Of a stretch of 64,000 nucleotides of DNA, positions 26,132 to 40,490 are shown piece by piece. Numbering within the stretch: the first letter of the stretch is position 1; every line of letters starts with the position of its first letter. Source of the stretch: Dechloromonas sp. HYN0024 (GTDB lineage: Bacteria; Pseudomonadota; Gammaproteobacteria; Burkholderiales; Rhodocyclaceae); the NCBI RefSeq assembly GCF_003441615.1, contig NZ_CP031842.1:186001-250000 (forward strand). Direction: 5' to 3'. A program made the position numbers and the translations under genes. The notes under the pieces were generated by a model. It had not been told where the DNA came from. It did not search any database and saw nothing but the letters and a program-made list of their open reading frames with translations.

Positions 26132-26449
26132 ATGGATGACAAGGAATTCAACACCCTGGCTGATGCCACCCTGGCCAGGATCGATGCGGCACTGGAGGCC
26201 AGTGGGGCAGATGTCGATTGCCAGCTGGCGGCCGGGGGCGTTCTCGAAATCGAGTTTGACGACGGTAGCAAGATCATCGTCAACCGTCACGGAGTGGCTC
26301 GGGAAATCTGGGTGGCAGCCCGTTCGGGCGGCTTTCATTTTCGCTGGGACGGTGCCGTCTGGCGCGATACCCGTGATGCGGCCGAACTGATGTCCAAGCT
26401 GTCGGCGCTCGCCAGCCAGCAAGCCGGCGAGACCATCGACCTCTCCTGA
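26132..26449 (+). CDS. cyaY: Iron-sulfur cluster assembly protein CyaY (frataxin)
   Basis: A 105-aa frataxin-like protein that delivers iron to, or regulates, IscS in Fe-S cluster assembly. It starts MDDKEFNTLADATLARIDAA, and its acidic first helix and the EIWVAARSGGFHFRWDG beta strands are typical. It is divergent from lptM-lysA and ends at the stop of PBP1A on the opposite strand. Confidence 0.93.
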   Translation: MDDKEFNTLADATLARIDAALEASGADVDCQLAAGGVLEIEFDDGSKIIVNRHGVAREIWVAARSGGFHFRWDGAVWRDTRDAAELMSKLSALASQQAGETIDLS

Positions 26450-28762
26450 TCAGTCGCTGGGTGGGGCGCTGAGGTCCGGTTTGGGCAGCGGTGCGGCTTC
26501 GTGGGCCTCTTCTTCGGCGCTCTTCTCCTTGGCGTTCTCGGCGTAGATGTAGCTGCGTTCCTTGCCTTCGCCAAAGGCGATCAGCCCCTCCGGTGCTTGC
26601 GGCAGGGCCATTGGGACATCCTTGAGCGCCCGATTCATGTAACCGATCCAGATGGGCAGGGCAGCGGCGCCGCCGGTTTCCTTGTCGCCGAGCTTTTTGG
26701 GCTGGTCGAAACCTATCCAGGCGCAGCCACTGACGGTCATTTGATAACCGCAGAACCAGGCATCCACATATTCGTTCGTGGTGCCGGTCTTGCCGGCCAG
26801 ATCCTGTCGCTTGAGGATGGCTGAAGCCTTGGCGGCCGTGCCATAGATGGTGACGTCGCGCAGCATGGCATCCATCAGGAAGGCATTGCGCGGATCGATG
26901 ACGCGATTTTCTTCGCTGCCAGATTCGCTGGGGGCCGAGACAGCCAGGACCTGATTGCCACCGTCGCGAATCTCGCGGACGACAAAGGGATTGACCCGGA
27001 AGCCGCCGTTGGCGAAAACGGAATAGGCCGTCACCATCTGCCACGGGGTGACTGACCCGGCACCAAGAGCCATGGTCAGGTAAGGCGGATGCTTGGCTGC
27101 ATCGAAGCCAAAGCGCGTGGTGTAGTCCTGGGCGTAGGTGGTGCCGATCGATTGCAGGATACGGATGGAAACCATGTTCTTCGATTTGGCCAGTGCCGTA
27201 CGCATGCGCATCGGCCCCTCGTATTTGCCGTCGTAGTTGTGCGGCTCCCAGGCGGCGGTGCCAGTCTGGCTGGCCGGGATGACGATGGGTTCGTCGGCGA
27301 TGATGCTGTTCGGGCTGTAGCCTTTTTCCAGCGAGGCCGAGTAGATGAACGGCTTGAAGCTCGAGCCGGGCTGGCGCCAGGCCTGAGTGACATGATTGAA
27401 TTTGTTGCGGTTGAAATCGAAGCCGCCGACCAGCGCTCGAATTGCCCCATCCTTTGGATCGACGGCGACGAAAGCAGATTCGACCTCGGGGAGCTGGCTG
27501 ACCTGCCAGCCGCCCTTGTCGTCCTTTTGCAGGCGAACGATGGCACTGCGCCTGAGGCGTTTGTTCGGCGGGGCCTTGTCATCGAGCATCTTGGCCGCAA
27601 ATTTGATGGCATCGCCGGTCAGCGTGGTGATTTCTCCCCCTTTGCGGTAGACCTTGATGCTCTTGGCGTCGGCGGCCAGTACCAGGGCAGGAATGAGGTC
27701 GCCGGCGTCGGCAATGTCCTGTAGAGCTTCGTCGATGGCCTCGTCCTGGTCGGACTTGATGCCCTTCATGTCGAGATAGGATTCGGCTCCCCGGTAGCCG
27801 TGGCGTCGATCGTAATCCATGACGCCCTTGCGCAGGCTGGTGTAGGCAGCTTCCTGTTCGGCCTTGATGAGGGTCGTATAAACCTTCAGGCCACGTGAGT
27901 AGACATCTTCGGGGAAGCGCTCGGCGGTGATCTGTCGGGCCATTTCAGCGACGTATTCGGCATGCACTGAGTAGTCGGACAGTTCGCGCTTGACGATGAG
28001 TGGCTCCTTGAGCGCCGCGTCGTACTGGGCTTCGGTGATGTGCCCCAGTTCGCGCATGCGGCGCAGGACGTAGTGCTGACGAAGTCTGGCCCGATTGGGG
28101 TTGACGATCGGGTTGTAGGCCGAGGGGGCCTTGGGCAGGCCGGCCAGCATGGCTGCCTCGGCAATCGAAATATCCTTGAGTTGCTTGCCGTAGTAGATCT
28201 GTGCCGCCGCGGCGAAACCATAAGCGCGCTGGCCGAGGAAAATCTGGTTGATATACAACTCGAAAATCTGGTCTTTCGACAGGTTGTTTTCTATCTTGAA
28301 AGAAAGCAGCGCTTCGTAGAGCTTGCGGGTGTAGGTTTTTTCGCCGGTGAGGAAGAAGTTACGTGCCACCTGCTGGGTGATGGTGGATGCGCCCTGCCGC
28401 TTGCCGCCACCGATCAGGTTGGCACCGATGGCCCGGACGACGCCGGTGTAGTCGATGCCGCCATGCTGATAAAAACGGTCGTCTTCAGCGGCGAGGATGG
28501 CATGCTTCATGACGTCGGGTACTTCGCCGATGGCGACGACGGCGCGGCGCTCCTCGCCGTACTCGCCGATCAGGAAGCCGTCCGCCGTATAAACCCGCAA
28601 GGGGATTTTCGGCCGGTAATCGGTCAGTACCTCGAGCGATGGAAGGTTGGGGTAGGCGAGAACCAGAACGATCAGTGCCATGGCGACACCAATGGCGACA
28701 AGTCCGGCCAGGAACATGAGGGGAAAAACAGCTAGGCGCAGCGCCGGAGGTAATGAGGGCAC
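26450..28762 (-). CDS. mrcA: Class A penicillin-binding protein 1A
   Basis: A 770-aa bifunctional peptidoglycan polymerase anchored by one N-terminal membrane helix (about 12-37). The GT51 transglycosylase carries the catalytic Glu93 in AAEDDRFYQHGG and the ARNFFL and GASTITQQ motifs. The transpeptidase carries SxxK (Ser467 in PGSSFK), SKN at 527-529 and KTGT at 658-661. An extra region (about 300-420) between the two resembles the OB-like insert of PBP1A. The start is GTG 28762, with ATG 16 codons downstream as an alternative. It is divergent from the pilM operon, as in many proteobacteria. Confidence 0.95.
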   Translation of the reverse strand: MPSLPPALRLAVFPLMFLAGLVAIGVAMALIVLVLAYPNLPSLEVLTDYRPKIPLRVYTADGFLIGEYGEERRAVVAIGEVPDVMKHAILAAEDDRFYQHGGIDYTGVVRAIGANLIGGGKRQGASTITQQVARNFFLTGEKTYTRKLYEALLSFKIENNLSKDQIFELYINQIFLGQRAYGFAAAAQIYYGKQLKDISIAEAAMLAGLPKAPSAYNPIVNPNRARLRQHYVLRRMRELGHITEAQYDAALKEPLIVKRELSDYSVHAEYVAEMARQITAERFPEDVYSRGLKVYTTLIKAEQEAAYTSLRKGVMDYDRRHGYRGAESYLDMKGIKSDQDEAIDEALQDIADAGDLIPALVLAADAKSIKVYRKGGEITTLTGDAIKFAAKMLDDKAPPNKRLRRSAIVRLQKDDKGGWQVSQLPEVESAFVAVDPKDGAIRALVGGFDFNRNKFNHVTQAWRQPGSSFKPFIYSASLEKGYSPNSIIADEPIVIPASQTGTAAWEPHNYDGKYEGPMRMRTALAKSKNMVSIRILQSIGTTYAQDYTTRFGFDAAKHPPYLTMALGAGSVTPWQMVTAYSVFANGGFRVNPFVVREIRDGGNQVLAVSAPSESGSEENRVIDPRNAFLMDAMLRDVTIYGTAAKASAILKRQDLAGKTGTTNEYVDAWFCGYQMTVSGCAWIGFDQPKKLGDKETGGAAALPIWIGYMNRALKDVPMALPQAPEGLIAFGEGKERSYIYAENAKEKSAEEEAHEAAPLPKPDLSAPPSD

Positions 28763-28795
28763 GGTGGTCTGAGTAGCGTAATGGGAGTTGCACGG

Positions 28796-28801
28796 ATTAT
28801 A
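28796..28801 (-). promoter_or_regulatory. -10 element of the mrcA promoter
   Basis: TATAAT on the minus strand, 34 bases before the mrcA start. The -35 match is weak (TTCACG with a 19-base spacer), so this is a candidate only. Confidence 0.5.
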
Positions 28802-28922
28802 CGCCGGGCCATTTCCGTGCCGTGAAATAGCTTTACATGCCCAGATGTTATTGTTAGCATCTGAAGTGAATTATTGGTTATTTTGCTAACTTCGCATTCC
28901 GTAAGGACTTTTTGGGGGTCTG

Positions 28923-30008
28923 GTGGGCTTAGATATCTCATCGTTGTTAAATCCCAAGGCGCGTTCCTTGTTCGGTCTGGACATCAGTTCGTCCGCCGTC
29001 AAGATGGTCGAACTGACCGCCAACGGGAAAGATGGCTATCGCGTCGAGCGCTACACCATAGAGGTGTTGCCAAAGGATGCGGTATCCGATGGCAATATTG
29101 CCAATCTCGAAGGCGTGGTCGACTGCGTCAAGCGCGCCTGGAAGCGCATGGGGACATCGACCCGCAACGTGGCGATGGCCTTGCCTGGCTCCGCCGTTAT
29201 CACGAAGAAAATCATCGTTCCGGCCGGCTTGCGCGATGAGGAGCTCGAGTCTCAGGTCGAGACCGAGGCGAATCAGTACATTCCCTTTGCCATCGATGAA
29301 GTGAATCTGGATTATCAGGTGATCGGTCCGGCTCCGGCTGTGCCCGATGAGCTGGAAGTGCTGATCGCTGCGTCGAAAAAGGAACGGGTCGAGGATCGCG
29401 TCGCCGTGGCCGACGCGGCTGGCCTGAATGCGACCGTTGTTGATGTCGAGTCCTTTGCGGCGCTGGCGGCGTTTGAGCTGATCGAGCGCCAGTTGCCGGA
29501 TGCCGGCAAAAATCAGGTGGTCGCTCTGGTCGATGCCGGTGCCAATGTGATCAATCTGACCGTGCTGCGCAATGGCCAGCAGGTCTATGCCCGCGAGCAG
29601 GCATTTGGCGGCGGCTTGTTGACCCAGGACATCGCGCGTCACTATGGCATGAGCTTTGAAGATGCCGAGGCGGCCAAGCGGGCCGACAATTTGCCGGAAG
29701 GTTACGAAATCGAGTTGCTGAATCCTTTCATGGAAAATCTGGCGCTTGAGGTTTCCCGTGCATTGCAGTTCTTCTTCACGTCGACCCAATACAACCAAGT
29801 CGATCATATCGTTCTGGCTGGTGGCTGCGCCGTTATCCCCGGCATCGATGAAGTCGTTGCAACAAGAACACAGGTCAATACGCTGATCGCCAACCCATTT
29901 GCCAACATGGTGCTGTCCGACCGGGTTCGCGCAAAGAGCCTGCTGGCTGACGCATCGTCGCTGATGGTGGCCTGCGGTCTGGCATTGCGGAGGTTCGATC
30001 CATCATGA
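28923..30008 (+). CDS. pilM: Type IV pilus assembly protein PilM
   Basis: A 361-aa actin-like cytoplasmic protein that binds the PilN N-terminus and links the pilus alignment complex. Seen: SLFGLDISSSAVKMVEL at the start, the ATP-site motifs VALVDAGANV and VLAGGCAVIPG, and the nucleotide-fold spacing of the FtsA/MreB family. It starts at GTG 28923 after a GGGGG stretch. It is the first gene of pilMNOPQ; each following start overlaps the previous stop by four bases. Confidence 0.95.
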   Translation: MGLDISSLLNPKARSLFGLDISSSAVKMVELTANGKDGYRVERYTIEVLPKDAVSDGNIANLEGVVDCVKRAWKRMGTSTRNVAMALPGSAVITKKIIVPAGLRDEELESQVETEANQYIPFAIDEVNLDYQVIGPAPAVPDELEVLIAASKKERVEDRVAVADAAGLNATVVDVESFAALAAFELIERQLPDAGKNQVVALVDAGANVINLTVLRNGQQVYAREQAFGGGLLTQDIARHYGMSFEDAEAAKRADNLPEGYEIELLNPFMENLALEVSRALQFFFTSTQYNQVDHIVLAGGCAVIPGIDEVVATRTQVNTLIANPFANMVLSDRVRAKSLLADASSLMVACGLALRRFDPS

Positions 30009-30574
30009 TTCGCATCAACCTCCTTCCGCATCGCGAAGAGGCGAAGAAAGCCAGGCGTGAGCAATTCTTCGTTCTGGCCGGACTGGTTTCAGTGCTCGGT
30101 GCGCTCATTGTGTTTGCCGGATACACCTTGATTGGCAGTTCGATTACCGATCAGGACAGTTCAAATACCTTCCTCAAGGGTGAAATCGCTGTCCTCGACA
30201 AGCAACTTGACCAGATTAAGCGTTTGAAAGAGCAAACCCAGGCCCTGCTATCCCGCAAACAGGTCATTGAAAATCTCCAGCGTGATCGGGGCGAAACGGT
30301 TTATCTGTTGAGCGAACTGGTCAAGCAGGTACCCGAGGGTATCTACCTCAAGTCACTGAAGCAGGATGGACTGAAGGTCAGCATTACCGGTCACGCCCAG
30401 TCGAATGCCCGCATTTCCGCACTGATGCGTAATCTTGAAGCGTCGCCGTGGATGGAAACGCCGCAACTGATCGAAAGTAAGGCGGTGGTGATCAACGGTC
30501 GGCGGATCAACGAGTTCGGCATGACTTTCGTGCTCACCCGCGTCCGGCCTGAAGACGAGAAGGTGAAAAAGTGA
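30005..30574 (+). CDS. pilN: Type IV pilus assembly protein PilN
   Basis: A 189-aa inner-membrane protein. The N-terminal cytoplasmic MIRINLLPHRE motif, which PilM binds, is followed by one membrane helix (about 20-42) and a periplasmic coiled coil (50-90) with a ferredoxin-like end. It pairs with PilO. Confidence 0.95.
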   Translation: MIRINLLPHREEAKKARREQFFVLAGLVSVLGALIVFAGYTLIGSSITDQDSSNTFLKGEIAVLDKQLDQIKRLKEQTQALLSRKQVIENLQRDRGETVYLLSELVKQVPEGIYLKSLKQDGLKVSITGHAQSNARISALMRNLEASPWMETPQLIESKAVVINGRRINEFGMTFVLTRVRPEDEKVKK

Positions 30575-31254
30575 ACGCCAAGACTATTTCCCTCCCCAAT
30601 ATCGATTTCCAGGCGATGGCCGATGATTTTCGGCTGATGAATCCGAATGATCCGGGCGCCTGGCCGCTGATTCCGAAAATTACTGTCCTGGTCGGCCTGT
30701 TTGCCGCAATCCTGATTGGTGGTTGGTGGTTCGTCTGGAATGACCAGCTGACCGAGCTCGAGACCAAGCAGAAAGAAGAAGAAACGCTCAAGCAGCAGTA
30801 TGTCGACAAGAAGCGTCAGGCGGTCAATCTGGACCTGTATATCCAGCAACTGGCCGATATTGATCGTTCTTTTGGTGCTTTGCTCAAGCAGTTGCCGGAC
30901 AAGTCCGAAATTGATGCCCTGCTGATTGAAGTCAACCAGGCCGGTCTTGGTCGTGGCCTGCAGTTCGAACTGTTCAAGCCGGGCCAGGAGCAGGTCAAGG
31001 ATTTCTACGCCGAGTTGCCCATCGCCGTGAAGATCAATGGCAGCTATCATGACTTTGGGGCCTTTGCTGCTGATATCGCCAAGCTGCCGCGTATCGTGAC
31101 CCTGAACAATATTTCCATTGCTCCGGCCCAGGCGGGCGGTCAACTGTCTCTGGACGCGACGACTAAAACCTTCCGCTATCTGGACGATGAAGAGATCGCC
31201 AAGCAGAAGAAGATTGAGCAGGAGAAGAAGGCAGCGCAAGGAGCGAAGAAGTGA
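30571..31254 (+). CDS. pilO: Type IV pilus assembly protein PilO
   Basis: A 227-aa protein with one membrane helix (about 34-55), then coiled coil LTELETKQKEEETLKQQYV and a periplasmic ferredoxin-like fold. A Lys-rich C-terminal tail is present. It forms a heterodimer with PilN and connects to PilP. The start is GTG 30571, overlapping the PilN stop. Confidence 0.95.
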   Translation: MNAKTISLPNIDFQAMADDFRLMNPNDPGAWPLIPKITVLVGLFAAILIGGWWFVWNDQLTELETKQKEEETLKQQYVDKKRQAVNLDLYIQQLADIDRSFGALLKQLPDKSEIDALLIEVNQAGLGRGLQFELFKPGQEQVKDFYAELPIAVKINGSYHDFGAFAADIAKLPRIVTLNNISIAPAQAGGQLSLDATTKTFRYLDDEEIAKQKKIEQEKKAAQGAKK

Positions 31255-31796
31255 AACGAATATTGCTCGTCGCCCTGTGTGGTTTCCTTGGTGCTTGCGC
31301 CGGCGGAAGCCACGAAGACCTGAAACAGTGGATGGCTGAAAACACCAAGGACATGCGCGGCAAGATACCTAAGTTGCCTGACGTCAAGCCTTACGAGCCG
31401 GTGCCCTACGATGTTGACGCGATGGTCGATCCGTTCAAGCCGAACAAGATCGAGCCGGAGTCGAAATACAAGCAGGTGGCCGGCAAGGGTGGTGCCTTCC
31501 AGCCCGATTTCGAGGCCCGTGAGGTACGTAACAGCCTGCTCGAGAAGTATCCGATCGAGTCACTGAAAATGATCGGCTACATGCATGTCAACAATCGTCC
31601 GATGGCGGTTGTGCAGGTTGAAGACAAGGTTAAGCAGGTCAAGGTTGGCGACTACGTTGGCCTTGATTTCGGTATGGTGACGCAGATTACGGACACGGAA
31701 GTTCAACTGCGCGAATTGATACAGGATTCTGCGGGTGACTGGACTGAGCGCAAGAGCTCGCTCTACCTGCAGAGCAAGGAGGGAAGCAAGAAATGA
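31251..31796 (+). CDS. pilP: Pilus assembly lipoprotein PilP
   Basis: A 181-aa lipoprotein with lipobox GACAGG (Cys16), a flexible linker and the C-terminal beta domain (about 80-170) that binds the PilQ secretin N0 region and the PilN/O dimer. The start is GTG 31251. It contains MVDPFKPNK, as in other PilP proteins. Confidence 0.95.
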   Translation: MKRILLVALCGFLGACAGGSHEDLKQWMAENTKDMRGKIPKLPDVKPYEPVPYDVDAMVDPFKPNKIEPESKYKQVAGKGGAFQPDFEAREVRNSLLEKYPIESLKMIGYMHVNNRPMAVVQVEDKVKQVKVGDYVGLDFGMVTQITDTEVQLRELIQDSAGDWTERKSSLYLQSKEGSKK

Positions 31797-33976
31797 AATT
31801 CATCACCTATGCGATGGCTGTAGCCTCGGCCTGCCTTGCCTTCTCGTCTCCGGCGCGAGCCGAAGCGCCGCCTGCGAATACGATCGAAGCGGTCAACGTG
31901 GCCCAGCAGGGTAACGAAATCGCGTTGCGGATTGATCTCAAGGAGGCTTTGGCCTCTCCGCCCCCAGGGTTCAGCGTAGCCAACCCGGCCAAGATCGCCC
32001 TTGACTTCCAGTCGACCGCTAACGGTCTGGGCAAGACCAGCCAGGTCTTCAACCAGGGCGATTTGCGCGGCATGAACGTAGTTCAGGTCGGCGATCGCAC
32101 CCGGATGGTGCTCAATCTTGTCCGCAACATGAACTACAAGACCCGGATCGATGGCAAGTCGCTCTATGTCACCCTGACGCCGATCGAGCGCCTGGCTGAT
32201 TCAGCGGCTCAGCGCACGACGCGTTTTGCCGAAGAAAGTCTGGTCGGTTCGCGGCATGCAGTCAACGATGTGATGTTCCGTCGCGGTAAAGACGGCGAAG
32301 GTCGGATCATCGTCGATCTGAGCGATACCGGTACCGGTATCGACATTCGCCAGCAAGGCCCCAATCTGGTTGTCGACTTCATGAAGACGTCGGTGCCGGA
32401 TCGCCTGCGCCGTAAGCTGGATGTCACTGATTTCGCTACGCCGGTCACGGCCGTCGAGACCAAGACTTTCGGCGACAACGTTCGCATGATCATTACGCCC
32501 AAGGGTGTCTGGGAACACAACGCTTACCAGAGCGACAACCAGTTCATCGTCGAGGTCAAACAGATCGTCGAAGATCCGAACAAGCTGGTGCAGGGTGCCA
32601 AGGTTGGTTATCAGGGTCCGCGTGTCAGCATCAATTACCAGAATGGCGACGTCCGTGCGCTGCTTCGTCTGATGGCCGAGGAACTCAACCTCAATGCCGT
32701 GATCAGCGAAACGGTCACCGGCACGACGACACTTGTGTTGAAGGATGTCCCGGCTGACCAGGTGATCGACATCATCTTCCAGCAAAAAGGTCTGGACATG
32801 CGCAAGAAGGGCAACATCATCATGATTGCCCCACGCGACGAAATTGCTACCCGCGAAAAGCTTGATTTCGAATCGAAGCAGCAGATCAGCGAACTAGAGC
32901 CGCTCAAGCTTGAGCAGTTCCAGTTGAATTATCAAAAGGCCGCTGATGTCGCCCGCCTGCTCTCCGGTGTTGCGGTTGGCGGCGTTGCTGCTGCCCCGGC
33001 TGCTGGTGCTGCGACCTCGACCCAGCGCATCCTCAGCAAGCGCGGTAGCGCTGTCGCCGATCCGCAGTCGAACATCGTCTTTGTTAACGATATTCCGACC
33101 AAGCTGGAAGAAATCCACACTTTCATCCGCGCCATTGATACGGCGGCTCGTCAGGTGCTGATCGAGGCACGTGTTGTCGAGGCGCAGGATAGCTTCAAGC
33201 GGGAACTGGGGGCTAAGCTCGGGCTCATCAATTCGAAGTCGAGTCAGATTCTGGGAACTGGTATCAATGTGGCCGGTGGGAAGATGACACCGGGAACCTC
33301 GACCACTACCGCTGGCGTTACAACGACAACGCCAGCGACCCTCACGCAGAATCCGATGGTCGGCGTCAATTTGCCGTTGCCAACTACGGGTGGAGCGCTC
33401 GCCTTCTCGCTGTTCAACTCGGCGGTTACCCGAATTCTCAATGTCGAAATCGCCGCCCTAGAGGAAGACGGTATCGGCAAGATCATTTCCAGCCCGCGCG
33501 TCATCACGGCCAACAACGTCAAGGCCAAGATCGAGGACGGTACGGAAGTTCCTTACATCAGCTTCCAGCCGGGTAGTGGTGGTGGTGCCGGCACTTATAC
33601 CGTGGCCTTCAAGCCGGCCAAGCTTTCACTCGAGGCCACGCCGCAGATCACGCCCGAGGGTACGGTCCGGATGAACCTCATCGTCAAGAAGGAAGAGCCG
33701 GACTGGACCCGCGCCGTCAGCGTCAATGGCTTCCTCAATCCGCCGATCAAGAGCTCGGTAGTTGAAACCAACGTGGTTGTCGAAAATGGCGGCACGGTAG
33801 TGATTGGTGGCGTATTCATCACTGACATGCAGAACACCGTTGATAAGGTCCCGCTGCTCGGCGATATTCCGTTCCTTGGCTGGCTGTTCAAGTACAAGAA
33901 CGAAACGGGCAAGCGTCGCGAACTGCTGATCTTCATCACGCCGCGCGTCATTTCGGACAAGATGCGCTTCGACTGA
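31793..33976 (+). CDS. pilQ: Type IV pilus secretin PilQ
   Basis: A 727-aa outer-membrane secretin that forms the pilus exit channel. A signal peptide ends near residue 24 (PARAEA). AMIN domains follow (about 28-130 and 150-250) for peptidoglycan binding, then an N0/STN domain (about 285-335), an N1 domain with the VDP-type linker and the secretin barrel (about 460-725) with the conserved VPLLGDIPFLGWLF motif. An Ala/Gly-rich insert lies near residues 395-410. A strong terminator follows, so aroK is a separate unit. Confidence 0.95.
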   Translation: MKFITYAMAVASACLAFSSPARAEAPPANTIEAVNVAQQGNEIALRIDLKEALASPPPGFSVANPAKIALDFQSTANGLGKTSQVFNQGDLRGMNVVQVGDRTRMVLNLVRNMNYKTRIDGKSLYVTLTPIERLADSAAQRTTRFAEESLVGSRHAVNDVMFRRGKDGEGRIIVDLSDTGTGIDIRQQGPNLVVDFMKTSVPDRLRRKLDVTDFATPVTAVETKTFGDNVRMIITPKGVWEHNAYQSDNQFIVEVKQIVEDPNKLVQGAKVGYQGPRVSINYQNGDVRALLRLMAEELNLNAVISETVTGTTTLVLKDVPADQVIDIIFQQKGLDMRKKGNIIMIAPRDEIATREKLDFESKQQISELEPLKLEQFQLNYQKAADVARLLSGVAVGGVAAAPAAGAATSTQRILSKRGSAVADPQSNIVFVNDIPTKLEEIHTFIRAIDTAARQVLIEARVVEAQDSFKRELGAKLGLINSKSSQILGTGINVAGGKMTPGTSTTTAGVTTTTPATLTQNPMVGVNLPLPTTGGALAFSLFNSAVTRILNVEIAALEEDGIGKIISSPRVITANNVKAKIEDGTEVPYISFQPGSGGGAGTYTVAFKPAKLSLEATPQITPEGTVRMNLIVKKEEPDWTRAVSVNGFLNPPIKSSVVETNVVVENGGTVVIGGVFITDMQNTVDKVPLLGDIPFLGWLFKYKNETGKRRELLIFITPRVISDKMRFD

Positions 33977-33997
33977 TCGTCGATGGCCTTTAACTCA

Positions 33998-34027
33998 CGG
34001 GGTCGGCTATGCCGGCCCTGTTTTTTT
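33998..34027 (+). terminator. Terminator after pilQ
   Basis: An 8-bp GC stem (GGGTCGGC/GCCGGCCC, one G-U pair) with a 3-base loop is followed by seven T. It lies between pilQ and aroK. Confidence 0.85.
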
Positions 34028-34059
34028 GTGCTTGGTGGGTAGTCGGCTAAAATCCGAAC

Positions 34060-34587
34060 GTGGAAAATCGTCGCAACATCTATCTCGTCGGACTCATGGG
34101 GGCCGGCAAAACAACCGTTGGTCGTCAGTTGGCGAGGCGTCTGGCTCGGCCATTCTTCGATTCCGACCATGAAATCGTCGAGCGAACCGGTGTGCCGATC
34201 CCCACGATCTTCGAAATCGAAGGCGAGGATGGATTTCGTCGGCGCGAAGTGCAGACCATCCATGAATTGACGGAGAGCGACAACATCGTCATGGCCACTG
34301 GTGGCGGTGTCGTCCTCAATGCCGAAAACCGGCGCCGTCTGCACGATACCGGCTGGGTGGTTTACCTCAATGTGCCGCCCGCCATGCTCCATGAGCGGAC
34401 CCGCCATGACCGCAATCGCCCATTACTGCATGTGGCCGACCCACTGGCCAAGCTCGAGGAACTACACGCCATACGCGACCCCCTGTATCGCGAGACGGCC
34501 CACATGGTGGTGGACGGCGGTCATCTGATGGCCTCCGGCATCGTCATGCATCTCCTGAGAGAATTTAACCGCCAATGCAAACCATGA
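34060..34587 (+). CDS. aroK: Shikimate kinase
   Basis: A 175-aa P-loop kinase of the shikimate pathway. Walker A is GLMGAGKTT (residues 11-19), followed by [13 protein letters not shown] and the shikimate-binding EDGFRRRE and ATGGGVV segments. The start is GTG 34060. It overlaps aroB. Confidence 0.96.
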   Translation: MENRRNIYLVGLMGAGKTTVGRQLARRLARPFFDSDHEIVERTGVPIPTIFEIEGEDGFRRREVQTIHELTESDNIVMATGGGVVLNAENRRRLHDTGWVVYLNVPPAMLHERTRHDRNRPLLHVADPLAKLEELHAIRDPLYRETAHMVVDGGHLMASGIVMHLLREFNRQCKP

Positions 34588-35669
34588 TCGAAACGCTCGG
34601 CGTCGCCCTGGGCGATCGCTCTTACCCCATCCATATCGGCAGCGGCCTGCTTGATCGAATGGACTTGATCCAGCCGCACATCAAACAGAAAAAAGTGGTG
34701 GTGGTGACCAATACCACCGTCGCTCCCCTTTATCTCGACAGGCTGCAGCGCACCCTCGAAAGTGGCAGAATCGCAGTGCTGCCGGTGATCCTGCCCGATG
34801 GCGAGCAATTCAAGACCTGGGAAACCCTGAATCTGGTTTTCGATGCCCTGCTCGGCGCCCGCTGCGAGCGCGGCACCACCCTGGTCGCTCTCGGTGGCGG
34901 GGTGATCGGTGATATGGGTGGCTTCGCTGCCTCCTGCTACCAGCGGGGAATGCCCTTCATTCAGGTGCCGACAACCCTGCTGTCGCAGGTTGACTCCTCG
35001 GTTGGCGGGAAGACGGCGATCAATCATCCGCTCGGCAAAAACATGATTGGTGCCTTTTATCAGCCGCAGCTAGTGCTGGCCGATATCTCGACACTGAACA
35101 CGCTGCCCGAGCGTGAACTGAAAGCCGGCCTGGCCGAAGTGATCAAATATGGTCTGATTCGGGATATTGAGTTCTTTGCCTGGCTTGAGGCTAATCTGGA
35201 AAAGCTGCTGGATCGTGATCCGGTGGCGCTGACCTACGCAATACACCGCTCTTGTGCCAACAAGGCCGAGGTGGTGGCGGCCGATGAGAAAGAGATGGGC
35301 GAACGTGCGCTGCTCAATCTTGGTCACACATTCGGGCACGCCATCGAAACCGGAATGGGGTACGGCGAATGGCTGCATGGCGAAGCGGTGTCGGCCGGCA
35401 CACTAATTGCTGCTGAGTTGTCGCATCAACTGGGATGGCTGGATGCGAATGCCGTTAAGCGGGTCGAACAGATTTTTGTTCGGGCCGGGCTGCCGGTGTT
35501 CGGACCGCGGCTTGGGTCCGCCAGATATCTCGAATTGATGAGCCATGACAAGAAGGTTCAGGATGGAAAGCTACGCCTGGTCCTCCTTCAGGAAATCGGT
35601 CGGGCTGTTGTTTCCGATCAGGCCAATGACCGCCAGATCGGGGTGGCAATCGAGGCCAGATGCACCTGA
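34575..35669 (+). CDS. aroB: 3-dehydroquinate synthase
   Basis: A 364-aa NAD- and zinc-dependent enzyme that makes 3-dehydroquinate. Seen: [30 protein letters not shown] and the zinc ligands in [11 protein letters not shown] and the [12 protein letters not shown] motif. The start could be ATG 34575 or ATG 34584; the latter overlaps the aroK stop as ATGA. The order pilQ-aroK-aroB is common to many proteobacteria. Confidence 0.96.
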   Translation: MQTMIETLGVALGDRSYPIHIGSGLLDRMDLIQPHIKQKKVVVVTNTTVAPLYLDRLQRTLESGRIAVLPVILPDGEQFKTWETLNLVFDALLGARCERGTTLVALGGGVIGDMGGFAASCYQRGMPFIQVPTTLLSQVDSSVGGKTAINHPLGKNMIGAFYQPQLVLADISTLNTLPERELKAGLAEVIKYGLIRDIEFFAWLEANLEKLLDRDPVALTYAIHRSCANKAEVVAADEKEMGERALLNLGHTFGHAIETGMGYGEWLHGEAVSAGTLIAAELSHQLGWLDANAVKRVEQIFVRAGLPVFGPRLGSARYLELMSHDKKVQDGKLRLVLLQEIGRAVVSDQANDRQIGVAIEARCT

Positions 35670-35722
35670 AGAGGGAATTTTTATTCTGAATGTGCCTGCT
35701 TGGTGCGTTGCAGCATCTTGAA

Positions 35723-35750
35723 TTGACAGGGGTTTGCCAGTATATTTGAT
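35723..35750 (+). promoter_or_regulatory. Candidate promoter of gltBD
   Basis: A perfect -35 TTGACA (35723-35728), a 16-base spacer and TTTGAT (35745-35750) lie about 105 bases before the gltB ATG. A 6-bp inverted repeat (TTGGCC 35813-35818, GGCCAA 35828-35833) lies just before the ribosome site. Confidence 0.45.
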
Positions 35751-35855
35751 GGTTGCCTCTAATTTTCCTATAGGCTGAAGCAGAAAATATGCTGCTCGGC
35801 TGTTTTTCAACATTGGCCATGGTCATCGGCCAAGTTATTCGAAGGAATGCGTGTG

Positions 35856-40489
<4,634 letters not shown>

Positions 40490-40490
<1 letters not shown>
